Origin: JAAAOZ01 sp964496595
GTDB lineage: Bacteria; Chloroflexota; Anaerolineae; B4-G1; SLSP01
Direction of reading: 5' to 3'
Assembly (NCBI GenBank): GCA_964496595.1
Contig: CAZCAI010000142.1
Location: 1-12,391 of the forward strand
Length of the DNA stretch: 12,391 nt
Shown here: in pieces, positions 6,724 to 12,391 of the stretch
Layout: every line of letters starts with the position of its first letter
How positions within the stretch are numbered: the first letter of the stretch is position 1
Notes under the pieces: model-generated
Told to the model about the DNA's origin: nothing
Seen by the model: the letters and a program-made list of their open reading frames with translations, nothing else
Database searches by the model: none
Program-made: the position numbers and the translations under genes

Positions 6724-7731
6724 ATGATCCCCGTACCACCATCAGCCTTAGAAGCATTAGCAGCCTCGTTCGGAACCGAAACCGCTCACCTGCGCCACTT
6801 CGGCGGCGGAGATGAGTCCTCGGATGGCGTCGTCTACGCCTATCCCCATCAAGACACACGCCGATTGCTGAAAATCATGGCCATCCCGGCGGAGGAGCAG
6901 AGGGTCGGGCGCCTGTGTTTAGAAGAGCGCTTGAAGTTTGTGCGCTACTTGGGCGAAAACGGCGCGCACATCGTCTACCCGCACTTCTCACCCAGCGGGA
7001 ACTTGTATGAGACGCACCTCGACGAGCACCATCTGTGGATCGGGTACAGCATGGCGCTTGTCCCCGGGGAAATCCAGGGGGAAAAGGCGTGGGCCCCGGA
7101 CTTTTTCCGCAGGTGGGGCGCTGCCCTAGGGCAGTTGCATCGTCTGGCGCAGGCGTACCCCTCGTGGCAAGCGACGGTCGACCCCGAGACCGGGGAGGAA
7201 CTTCTCACCTGGCGGGAGGAATGGGAAAACTTCTATGATTGGATGCAGGGGATGCAGGATAAAGCCATCACAGAGAAGTGGGTGGAGATCAAAGAGCACT
7301 TAGCCGCCCTGCCGCGCAATCGAGACGCCTTCGGCTTTATCCACAACGATCCCCATATCTGGAACCTGCTGGACGACGGCCAGCGCATCACGCTGTTGGA
7401 TTTTGACGTCGCCAACCACCACTGGTTCATCAATGACATCGCCATCGCCTGCCAAAGCAACCTGATCTTCTTATCCGGCGGGATGAACGGGCCGGTGCAT
7501 GACCGCGATAAACTGCTCGGCTTCCTCGAGTTATTCAAAGAAGGTTACGCGCAAGAGAACCACCTGGCGCCCGATTGGTGGGCGCGCCTGGATCTCTTCA
7601 TCGCCTACCGCCGCATCCTGTTGTTCACCGTGATGAACGACTGGATTCAATCGCAGCCGCAACTTCATACGTCGTGGCGGCGGATGATCCTATCCCCACC
7701 TGAGATCGTGGGGAGCGCCCTGGCGGACTGA
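6724..7731 (+). CDS. APH/choline-kinase-fold phosphotransferase
   Basis: A 335-aa protein. I placed the start at ATG 6724 because AGGAGA (6713-6718) lies just before it; an upstream extension to 6637 has no such site. The catalytic loop is HNDPHIWN at 207-214 (Brenner-type HxDxxxxN with H207, D209, N214) followed by LDFD with D226 and D228, as in the aminoglycoside phosphotransferase/homoserine kinase II superfamily. Proteins of this kind transfer the ATP gamma-phosphate to a small hydroxylated substrate. The N-lobe has LLKIMAI, whose lysine is the probable ATP-binding one. Substrate-recognition helices are tryptophan-rich, for example in the C-terminal quarter. The substrate is unknown, and a resistance role should not be assumed. 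The gene is convergent with the minus-strand cluster ending near 7806. Confidence 0.85.
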   Translation: MIPVPPSALEALAASFGTETAHLRHFGGGDESSDGVVYAYPHQDTRRLLKIMAIPAEEQRVGRLCLEERLKFVRYLGENGAHIVYPHFSPSGNLYETHLDEHHLWIGYSMALVPGEIQGEKAWAPDFFRRWGAALGQLHRLAQAYPSWQATVDPETGEELLTWREEWENFYDWMQGMQDKAITEKWVEIKEHLAALPRNRDAFGFIHNDPHIWNLLDDGQRITLLDFDVANHHWFINDIAIACQSNLIFLSGGMNGPVHDRDKLLGFLELFKEGYAQENHLAPDWWARLDLFIAYRRILLFTVMNDWIQSQPQLHTSWRRMILSPPEIVGSALAD

Positions 7732-7757
7732 GAAAGCGCTGGACTTCAGCGCCTTAC

Positions 7758-7805
7758 AAAAAACGGGCCCGATTTGACGAACGCACATCGTCAGATCGGG
7801 CCCGT
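7758..7805 (-). terminator. Strong terminator of the minus-strand cluster (convergent intergenic)
   Basis: An 18-bp stem with one G-U pair (7763-7780 with 7788-7805) encloses loop ACGCACA. Read on the minus strand it is followed by a run of T (complement of A7758-A7763), so it is a canonical terminator for the nucleotidyltransferase gene. On the plus strand no T-run follows, but the hairpin may still limit read-through from the APH-family gene. A smaller hairpin, GCGCTG-GACTT-CAGCGC, lies at 7736-7752. Confidence 0.88.
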
Positions 7806-7835
7806 TGATGTTACAAATGTATGAGAACGCTCAGG

Positions 7836-8138
7836 TTACGGGAACCTTGACAAAACCCTCGCTTCATCCAACACCCGTTGACGAATACGAGCGCGCAATC
7901 CCGACGCCGTCACCACATCCACCTCACAGCCGAGCAAATCTCGCAGATCCATCAGCAATCCGCCCAAATCCAACAGACTGCGCCCCGCCTCCATATCGAC
8001 GAGGAAATCCACATCGCTTGCAGCGTCGGCTTCGCCTCGCGCCACCGATCCAAAGACCCGCACATTGCTCGCCCCATGCTCCGAAGCTAACATCAGAATC
8101 TCCATACGCTTCTGCTGTAGCAGCTTTTCAATCCGCAT
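7836..8138 (-). CDS. Minimal nucleotidyltransferase (MNT/MntA-like), no HEPN partner
   Basis: A 100-aa protein of the DNA polymerase beta-like nucleotidyltransferase superfamily. It has GSVARG at 30-35, the paired aspartates of SDVD (D42, D44) and a third acidic residue D74 in CEVDVV, a complete catalytic triad. Family members in HEPN/MNT (type VII) toxin-antitoxin pairs AMPylate and so neutralise a HEPN ribonuclease. Here no HEPN gene lies beside it: only about 30 nt separate its stop from the cluster terminator, and upstream is the protease gene 42 nt away. The ATG is supported by GGAGG (8145-8149), spaced 6 nt. It could be a solitary antitoxin, the remnant of a pair, or an antitoxin acting with a distant toxin. 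Enzyme family is firm; function is inferred. Confidence 0.88.
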   Translation of the reverse strand: MRIEKLLQQKRMEILMLASEHGASNVRVFGSVARGEADAASDVDFLVDMEAGRSLLDLGGLLMDLRDLLGCEVDVVTASGLRARIRQRVLDEARVLSRFP

Positions 8139-8155
8139 CTCACACCTCCACCCTG

Positions 8156-8184
8156 AGTATAAAATAAATCTCGGTGTTGATCAA
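8156..8184 (-). promoter_or_regulatory. Possible promoter for the MNT gene
   Basis: On the minus strand TTGATC (8179-8184, 4/6) is 17 nt from TATACT (8156-8161, 5/6). The -35 box overlaps the stop codon of the protease gene. The predicted start would fall at or inside the Shine-Dalgarno sequence and leave a leader of only about 10 nt, which weakens the call. Confidence 0.3.
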
Positions 8185-8924
8185 ATCAAACCCGACGTGA
8201 GCAGAAAAATCGCGCCGCCGTGCGTCAACGTCGCGGGGATAACCCCGTGCTTCGCGCCCACCAGCCCGGCAATGACGCCCTCCCACAGCGCAAACGTCAG
8301 CAGTGGATAGCCAACGTCAGAGACGGTGATCGCCAAGAAGATGTGACAGAAGGCGAAGACGACGCCGGATGCCACGCCGGCCTGCATCGGCGAATGATCT
8401 CGCGCCAGCAGCCCGGAGACGTAGCCCCGAAAGAGCGCCTCCTCCCAGAGATTGCCCAGCAGCGCGAAGATCAAGATGGCGGGGAGATGCGCGCGCGGCA
8501 CACCCCCACCCCGCGCTTCGAGAGGCGTCCCGGCATAGACTAAGGCCAGCGGCGTCACGACCAGCAGCGCGCCCCCAATCCCCCACGCGATGCCCTGCCA
8601 CGATGGCCGCCGCTCCAGCGGCAGCAGCGGTCGATTCGCCGCGTCGAAGTAGTAGAGGCTCAGCGTGAACCCCAGCGACGCCCCGCCGAAGAGCGCCAAA
8701 AACCACGGGTTGCTATGCAGGCGAATCCAGAAAAAGCCCGCTGTGCCGAACGACCACAAGCCCAAGGGCGTCATCGCATCGCGGAGCAGGATGAAGAGCG
8801 CCACGTAGAGGACAATGCGCCGGCGGGGTCGATCCCGCGCCAGGTAGAGCATCGCCGCGCCCAACAACAGCCCCGGCCAGACGCGCAGCAGGTACGTGAT
8901 GAGCAACTCAAGCGCCTCGATCAT
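8181..8924 (-). CDS. CPBP family (CAAX-type) intramembrane metalloprotease
   Basis: I moved the start to ATG 8924 (247 aa): GGAGG at 8932-8936 is 7 nt before it, and that site lies inside the alternative seven-residue extension to 8945. The protein is very hydrophobic with about seven or eight membrane segments. It has the CPBP/Abi motifs: EEALFR (E161, E162, R166), FAFCH (H194) and a C-terminal TLTHGG (H235), giving the glutamates and histidines of the Rce1-type active site. Relatives cleave prenylated or other membrane-associated proteins, or act in bacteriocin immunity; the substrate here is unknown. It is the middle gene of the minus-strand cluster, 51 nt after the sulfotransferase-like gene, with a short tandem repeat in the gap. 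Family is confident, role is not. Confidence 0.88.
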   Translation of the reverse strand: MIEALELLITYLLRVWPGLLLGAAMLYLARDRPRRRIVLYVALFILLRDAMTPLGLWSFGTAGFFWIRLHSNPWFLALFGGASLGFTLSLYYFDAANRPLLPLERRPSWQGIAWGIGGALLVVTPLALVYAGTPLEARGGGVPRAHLPAILIFALLGNLWEEALFRGYVSGLLARDHSPMQAGVASGVVFAFCHIFLAITVSDVGYPLLTFALWEGVIAGLVGAKHGVIPATLTHGGAIFLLTSGLI

Positions 8925-8945
8925 AGCCTCACCTCCCCCATTCAT

Positions 8946-8972
8946 CTCATCCGCTCCATCTGCTTAATCTGC
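8946..8972. repeat. Degenerate 9-bp tandem repeat, three units
   Basis: On the plus strand the units are CTCATCCGC, TCCATCTGC and TTAATCTGC, consensus NNMATCYGC. They lie in the short gap between the sulfotransferase-like and protease genes. Confidence 0.55.
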
Positions 8973-8975
8973 CGA

Positions 8976-9581
8976 CTATGCGCGCTGGCGATAGAGCGCC
9001 GGATCCACCACGCCGACCATCTTCTCGACGTCCAACCCGCCGCCCAGGAACTCGTTGACCCGCTCAGCCGTCGGCTGCGGATCGGCCAGCGCGCGGTTGT
9101 AATCGACCTCGATGTAATGCAAGTGCGGCTGACGATCCATCCACGCGAAGACCTTCATCAGATGCTTCTCGAAGAGCGCCGCCATCTCCTCGTCATCGAC
9201 CTTGTCCGGGTCCTCTCCGCGTCGCTCCAACATCCGGCGCTGCGAGGCCAAAATCTCGTCGATGTGGCGGCGCATAAAGAGCACCCGGTAGGTATAACCC
9301 TCCGGCAGCGACATCAGCAGTTGCGAGATGATCTTGACGACCTTGCCCACCGCCTGATCCAGCCAGGCCGTGTCGCCCTCCGGTAGCTTCTTCACGCGCT
9401 CGAATTCGTAATAGCCCTTGGGATTATCCTCGTTGGCCTCGCGGATATTATCCGTGAGCACGCCCAACCCGCCAGCCTCCAACATCTTCATCATCATCGA
9501 CGTGCCGGAGCGCGGCAGCCCGGAGACGATGATCACCTCTTTCGGATTCTTCTGGAACAGTTTTTGTAAGAACTTCATCAT
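8976..9581 (-). CDS. Small sulfotransferase-family P-loop protein
   Basis: About 201 aa from ATG 9581; GGAGG (9587-9591) lies 5 nt before it and a second ATG follows directly at 9578, either of which could be used. A longer frame to 9656 has no ribosome site and runs into intergenic repeats. GLPRSGTS at 21-28 matches the 5'-phosphosulfate-binding loop of PAPS sulfotransferases, and RVLFMRR-x4-ILASQR at 99-115 matches the conserved arginine/serine region (3'-phosphate binding) of the bacterial sulfotransferase family. NEDNPKGYYEFE around 50-61 is also typical. It is shorter than many family members and lacks obvious extra acceptor-binding domains. The expected reaction is sulfonate transfer from PAPS, but the acceptor is unknown. 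It is the first gene of the minus-strand cluster. Confidence 0.8.
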   Translation of the reverse strand: MMKFLQKLFQKNPKEVIIVSGLPRSGTSMMMKMLEAGGLGVLTDNIREANEDNPKGYYEFERVKKLPEGDTAWLDQAVGKVVKIISQLLMSLPEGYTYRVLFMRRHIDEILASQRRMLERRGEDPDKVDDEEMAALFEKHLMKVFAWMDRQPHLHYIEVDYNRALADPQPTAERVNEFLGGGLDVEKMVGVVDPALYRQRA

Positions 9582-9618
9582 CCTTTCCTCCCTCGTTTGT
9601 GTGACACTTCCGCCGCCT

Positions 9619-9648
9619 ATTATATGCGAAAGGAAGTCGCAAGTCCAA
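9619..9648 (-). promoter_or_regulatory. Candidate promoter of the minus-strand cluster
   Basis: On the minus strand a perfect -10 box TATAAT (9619-9624) is 18 nt from TTGGAC (9643-9648, 3/6). The predicted start near 9612 gives a leader of about 30 nt to ATG 9581. The -35 box lies in the 12-bp direct repeat at 9634-9659. Confidence 0.5.
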
Positions 9649-9659
9649 AGTCGCAAGTC
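9634..9659. repeat. 12-bp direct repeat pair
   Basis: AAGTCGCAAGTC occurs at 9634-9645 and again at 9648-9659 without mismatch, 14 nt from start to start. It overlaps the candidate promoter of the minus-strand cluster, so it could be a regulator site or simply an intergenic repeat. Confidence 0.65.
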
Positions 9660-9719
9660 GACCTCCGATTATTGTAGTTTTACATTTAGGAAATCTTTCC
9701 GGTAGCCGATTCCGTAATT

Positions 9720-9788
9720 CGGAATTTAGAATTGCGAATCGCAAATAATGCTATCGAATAAAGATTCTAAATTCGCAATTCGCAATTT
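9720..9788. repeat. Inverted AATTCGCAATTCGCA-type repeats upstream of the cyclase
   Basis: GAATTGCGAAT at 9728-9738 is the exact reverse complement of ATTCGCAATTC at 9771-9781, an 11-bp potential stem. The right arm (9764-9784) is 21/21 identical to 11223-11243 just after the cyclase stop. Confidence 0.75.
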
Positions 9789-9831
9789 TCCGCTTTTGCC
9801 ATTTGCGGCTTAGTCTTTACCGCTTTGTTAT

Positions 9832-9859
9832 TTGTTGCTTTGATGTTTTGTTATATACT
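9832..9859 (+). promoter_or_regulatory. Candidate promoter of the cyclase gene
   Basis: TATACT (9854-9859, 5/6 to -10) lies 16 nt after TTGTTG (9832-9837, 3/6 to -35) in an AT-rich stretch. The predicted start near 9866 gives a leader of about 26 nt carrying the GGAG ribosome site. Confidence 0.45.
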
Positions 9860-9891
9860 CAGGGAAACAAACACGAATCAGTGGAGATAAT

Positions 9892-11223
9892 ATGAACGAG
9901 ACTCACAATGTCCAGCATCTTTCCCTTTTTCCGTTAGCGCGAGAAGCCGCCACGGGCTTGATGTCCACCTCGGTGGCGACGTTGCTGGCGATCAGCAACG
10001 GCATCGAGGACGCGGTGATCGAGCATCAATTGCGCGGGGCCTTCTACGCCGGCTTTCAGCGCATCTCCTCGTTTATGCCCCAGATGCAGCGCTTCGTCCA
10101 ACTGGCCGCGGCCTGCGGCGAGGTGGTGGTCTTCGCCGAGCCGGATGTGGTGCCGCCCACCATCCCCAACGTGAACTTTGTCCTACTTGAGCGCGACGCG
10201 CCGCTGACCGAGGAGTGGTTCATCGTCTTCGCGCATCCCGACTTGGGACTGACCCTGCTGACGCGCGAGATCCACGCGCCGACCGAGGCAGAGCGCCGTA
10301 CATCACGCCCGCTAGGCCGCGGCCGCTACTACGAGGGCGCCCTGCTCTGCGATCCGGCGGTCGTGCGTCGCGCCGAGCGCTGGGTGCATCAAGCGCTCGG
10401 CATCGAGCCAGCCGACCAATCCGATCTCACGCAGGTGCCCCCACCCTACACATCCTTTCTCCAGTCCTTCACCGGCAGCTTAGAGGCGCGCAATCGCGAG
10501 CTACAGGCGCTCTATCACACCCTGGAGGAGCGCAAAGAGGCCGTCGAGCGCCTGAATCGCATCGTGAAGACGATGATGTCCCGCACGGCCTGGGAGGAGG
10601 CGACCTTCATCCGTGACGCGCCGGAGACCGCATCGCTCCGCACGCAGCAGCAGACGCTGACCGTGCTCAACACCGACATCGCGGGCTTCACAACGCTGAG
10701 CGAATCGCTGGCCGTCGCGCCGCTGGTGCAGGATCTCAACCGCTATCTCGATATGTTGGCGACGACGGTCTATCAGAGCCGGGGCGACGTGGATAAATTC
10801 TTAGGCGATGGAATGCTGGCCTTCTTCGAGCAACCGCGCGACGCCCTGGCAGCGGCGCTGCACATCCAGCAGCGTGCGGCAGCGTTCAACGCCCAGCAGA
10901 TCGCCGCCGATGCGCCTGCCTTCCCCACGCGCATCGGGCTGATGACGGGGCCATGCCTCATCGCGGGCGTCGGCTCCCGCGCGCGCCAGGAGGTGACCAT
11001 CTTAGGCGACACCGTCAACACCGCCAGCCGGCTCCAGGGCTTAGCGCCCACCGGCGGCGTGCTGATGGACGAGATAACCTACCAGGCCTGCGGCTGTCCC
11101 GGCGCCCCAGCCAAGCTAGTTGATGTGCGCGGCAAGCGGGAGCGCCAAGCGGTCTACGAGATCGCGCCGGACGAGATCGAGGCAATCTTAGCCGCGATAG
11201 ATAGCCGCATTCGCAATTCTTAA
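9892..11223 (+). CDS. DICT-domain class III (IIIb-type) adenylate cyclase
   Basis: A 443-aa protein from ATG 9892, with GGAG 6 nt upstream. Residues about 10-170 resemble a DICT sensory domain (STSVATLLAISNGIEDAV, AGFQRISSFMPQMQRF), a module known beside diguanylate cyclases and histidine kinases. A coiled-coil-like linker at about 195-245 leads to a class III cyclase catalytic domain. Active-site residues are complete: metal-binding D262 (NTDIAGF) and D306 (DKFLGDG), adenine-specifying K302, transition-state N376 and R380 (NTASR). The second base-specifying position, seven residues before N376, is T369 rather than Asp, the signature of class IIIb cyclases such as CyaC and mammalian soluble AC. 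Predicted product is cAMP; bicarbonate responsiveness is inferred from class only. No membrane helix is seen. A repeat overlaps its 3' end. Confidence 0.9.
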   Translation: MNETHNVQHLSLFPLAREAATGLMSTSVATLLAISNGIEDAVIEHQLRGAFYAGFQRISSFMPQMQRFVQLAAACGEVVVFAEPDVVPPTIPNVNFVLLERDAPLTEEWFIVFAHPDLGLTLLTREIHAPTEAERRTSRPLGRGRYYEGALLCDPAVVRRAERWVHQALGIEPADQSDLTQVPPPYTSFLQSFTGSLEARNRELQALYHTLEERKEAVERLNRIVKTMMSRTAWEEATFIRDAPETASLRTQQQTLTVLNTDIAGFTTLSESLAVAPLVQDLNRYLDMLATTVYQSRGDVDKFLGDGMLAFFEQPRDALAAALHIQQRAAAFNAQQIAADAPAFPTRIGLMTGPCLIAGVGSRARQEVTILGDTVNTASRLQGLAPTGGVLMDEITYQACGCPGAPAKLVDVRGKRERQAVYEIAPDEIEAILAAIDSRIRNS

Positions 11224-11243
11224 TTCTAAATTCGCAATTCGCA
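11223..11243 (+). repeat. 21-bp direct repeat, copy after the cyclase gene
   Basis: Identical over 21 bp to 9764-9784; the two copies bracket the cyclase gene at a distance of 1459 nt. Related sequence (ATTCGCAATTCTTAATTC) extends leftward to about 11210 and encodes the last residues IRNS and the TAA stop of the cyclase. Confidence 0.8.
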
Positions 11244-11261
11244 CAAGGAGTTCCTATCCCT

Positions 11262-12197
11262 ATGAAACGCCCCTTCTTTATCTCACGCGCCACCTGGGCG
11301 ATGATCCAAGAGGCGCGCCGCATACCGCACTATTCGTGGTTCGATTTTCTGCACGGTTACATCTACCTGCGCTGGCCCTACTTCTACATCGGCGTGGGGA
11401 CCGGCGAGCATCCGCTGGCGAAAACCATCGCGCCCGCGGCCAACTGGCTGATCGAGCGCCTGGGGAAGAAACCCGAAGACCAGGCAAACGCCGAGCGCAC
11501 GACCTTCGCCGATACCTACCACGGCAAAGTGATGCCCTTGGACGATGCCAAGCGCCTCGTCACCGTGCAGGAAGAGATCCGCGCGCCGGATCTGGAAAAG
11601 GTGATTCCCTACACGATGGCGCGCGCGCTGATCCTCCAACACCCGGAGCACATCGCCGTGCTGGATTGCCCCTGTCGCAGCGCGCGGCCCGATCCCTGCT
11701 TGCCGCTGGACGTCTGCTTGATCATCGGGGAGCCGTTCGCCGGCCTCGTGCGGGAACACCACCCGGAGCGCTCGCGCAGCATCACGGCCGAGGAAGCCGT
11801 CGCCATCCTCCAGGCCGAGGACGAGCGCGGCCACGTACATCACGCCTTCTTCAAGGATGCGATGATGGGACGATTTTACGCCATCTGCAATTGCTGCAAG
11901 TGCTGTTGCGGCGCGATGCAGGCCCAGCGCAACGGCACGCCGATGTTGGCCTCATCGGGCTACATCAGCCAGGTGGATGAGACCGCGTGCGTGGGATGCG
12001 GCGCCTGCGCGCCCTTCTGTCAATTCGAGGCGATCCGAATAGACGACGGGCGCGCTGTGATCGATGCGGACGCCTGCATGGGCTGCGGCGTCTGCATCTC
12101 CAAATGCCCGCAAGAGGCGCTTTCACTGGTTCGGGAGCCAAGTCGCGGCGATCCACTGAAGATCGAAAACTACTCGATTGCGCGCGACGCAAAATAA
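11262..12197 (+). CDS. Cysteine-rich 4Fe-4S dicluster ferredoxin-like protein
   Basis: A 311-aa protein from ATG 11262; AGGAG ends 11 nt upstream. The C-terminal 75 residues form a bacterial-type 2[4Fe-4S] ferredoxin domain: CVGCGAC-x3-C (C243, C246, C249, C253) and CMGCGVC-x3-CP (C272, C275, C278, C282). Before it are two further cysteine clusters: CPCR-x7-C-x5-C (C136, C138, C146, C152) and CNCCKCCC (C209, C211, C212, C214, C215, C216). They could bind another cluster or metal. The N-terminal 130 residues, rich in aromatics (YIYLRWPYFYIG), have no membrane helix that I would call and no domain that I recognise. It probably serves in cytoplasmic electron transfer; the redox partner is not in the window. 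It lies 38 nt after the cyclase and may share its transcript. A terminator follows. Confidence 0.82.
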   Translation: MKRPFFISRATWAMIQEARRIPHYSWFDFLHGYIYLRWPYFYIGVGTGEHPLAKTIAPAANWLIERLGKKPEDQANAERTTFADTYHGKVMPLDDAKRLVTVQEEIRAPDLEKVIPYTMARALILQHPEHIAVLDCPCRSARPDPCLPLDVCLIIGEPFAGLVREHHPERSRSITAEEAVAILQAEDERGHVHHAFFKDAMMGRFYAICNCCKCCCGAMQAQRNGTPMLASSGYISQVDETACVGCGACAPFCQFEAIRIDDGRAVIDADACMGCGVCISKCPQEALSLVREPSRGDPLKIENYSIARDAK

Positions 12198-12304
12198 TGG
12201 CGGCGCAAGGCCTGTGATCCCCCAAACGCGCAAGCCTGCGCTGCGCTTAGGGTTATCCGGGGAGTTATCCGGCGCAATCCACTAGACCCGCACTCTGAAG
12301 ATCA
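12198..12304. other. Short 3' intergenic stretch
   Basis: No gene is seen. GTTATCCGG occurs twice, at 12252-12260 and 12264-12272, a minor direct repeat of unknown meaning. Confidence 0.4.
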
Positions 12305-12338
12305 ATCCTCCGGTCGGAACAAGACCGGGGGATTTTTC
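12305..12338 (+). terminator. Rho-independent terminator after the ferredoxin-like gene
   Basis: An 11-bp stem with one G-U pair (12305-12315 with 12323-12333) encloses loop GGAACAA and runs into five T at 12333-12337. It closes the cyclase-ferredoxin transcription unit. Confidence 0.88.
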
Positions 12339-12350
12339 GTGGCGGCTCAT

Positions 12351-12390
12351 GTGGGGAATTAGGTGAAAGATTGCGGATGAATTTGGCTCG
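12351..12390 (+). repeat. 40-nt dispersed repeat, copy 2 (window edge)
   Basis: Matches 3944-3983 at 38 of 40 positions; the mismatches are at bases 11 and 13 of the unit. It starts 13 nt after the T-run of the ferredoxin terminator, and the window ends one base later, so the rest of the element, if any, is not visible. Confidence 0.8.
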
Positions 12391-12391
12391 A

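Noticed and set aside
6724..7731. Aminoglycoside resistance gene
   Set aside because: Only the general APH-fold catalytic motifs are visible. The superfamily includes many kinases of metabolites, and nothing in the context points to antibiotic resistance.
7805..8167. Plus-strand 120-codon frame opposite the MNT gene
   Set aside because: Proline- and serine-rich shadow of the minus-strand nucleotidyltransferase, whose motifs and ribosome site are convincing.
9582..9656. N-terminal extension of the sulfotransferase-like gene
   Set aside because: It runs across the TATAAT-containing promoter candidate and repeats; GGAGG with a double ATG at 9578-9581 is the better start.
9634..9659. Repeats considered as a CRISPR array
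   Set aside because: Only two 12-bp copies 14 nt apart, no spacers of regular length and no cas gene in the window.
12252..12272. GTTATCCGG pair considered as DnaA boxes or an origin
   Set aside because: The motif departs from TTATCCACA at the end, only two copies exist, and there is no AT-rich unwinding region or dnaA/dnaN gene.

Overview
The window is GC-rich, densely coding DNA, most likely chromosomal sequence of a Chloroflexota bacterium (Anaerolineae-like). The best hint is the secreted FG-GAP protein at 4453-6480, which ends in a hydrophobic tail with the core YLPLILR. I know that kind of tail from many extracellular Chloroflexota proteins. The zinc-ribbon/TPR/beta-propeller architecture at 1875-3764 also fits. 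No rRNA, plasmid, phage structural or transposase gene is visible, so the assignment is an inference.

Left part (1-3876, plus strand): a TGS-domain nucleoside (uridine-type) kinase is followed 12 nt later by a single-pass membrane protein with zinc ribbon, TPRs and TolB/PD40-type propeller repeats. A tRNA-Pro(UGG) gene follows, and its candidate -35 box contains the stop codon of the preceding gene.

Middle (3842-6608): this is the most unusual part. The 3' half of the tRNA-Pro, its terminator and, more weakly, a promoter-like block further on reappear 2633 nt downstream, immediately after the FG-GAP gene. The FG-GAP gene therefore sits between two copies of a tRNA tail, as if inserted at, or duplicated with, the tRNA 3' end. 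All ten substitutions I count between the clearly aligned parts are transitions. The FG-GAP stop codon itself lies in the tRNA-derived copy. A roughly 220-nt hairpin-rich, GGCC-rich segment interrupts the first copy. It carries a 40-nt sequence that recurs at 38/40 identity at the very end of the window, again just after a terminator.

Right part: an APH/choline-kinase-fold phosphotransferase (plus) converges on a three-gene minus-strand cluster. Read from its promoter, the cluster is a small sulfotransferase-like P-loop protein, a CPBP (CAAX-type) intramembrane protease and a solitary MNT nucleotidyltransferase without a HEPN partner, and it ends at a strong hairpin with a minus-strand U-tract. 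Divergent from it, on the plus strand, are a DICT-domain class IIIb adenylate cyclase and a cysteine-rich dicluster ferredoxin-like protein with its own terminator. A perfect 21-bp repeat flanks the cyclase gene and reaches to within a few bases of its stop codon.

No defence system, CRISPR array or biosynthetic cluster could be supported. The notable signals are repeat biology around the tRNA, an orphan toxin-antitoxin-type nucleotidyltransferase, and the domain architectures of the cyclase and ferredoxin.
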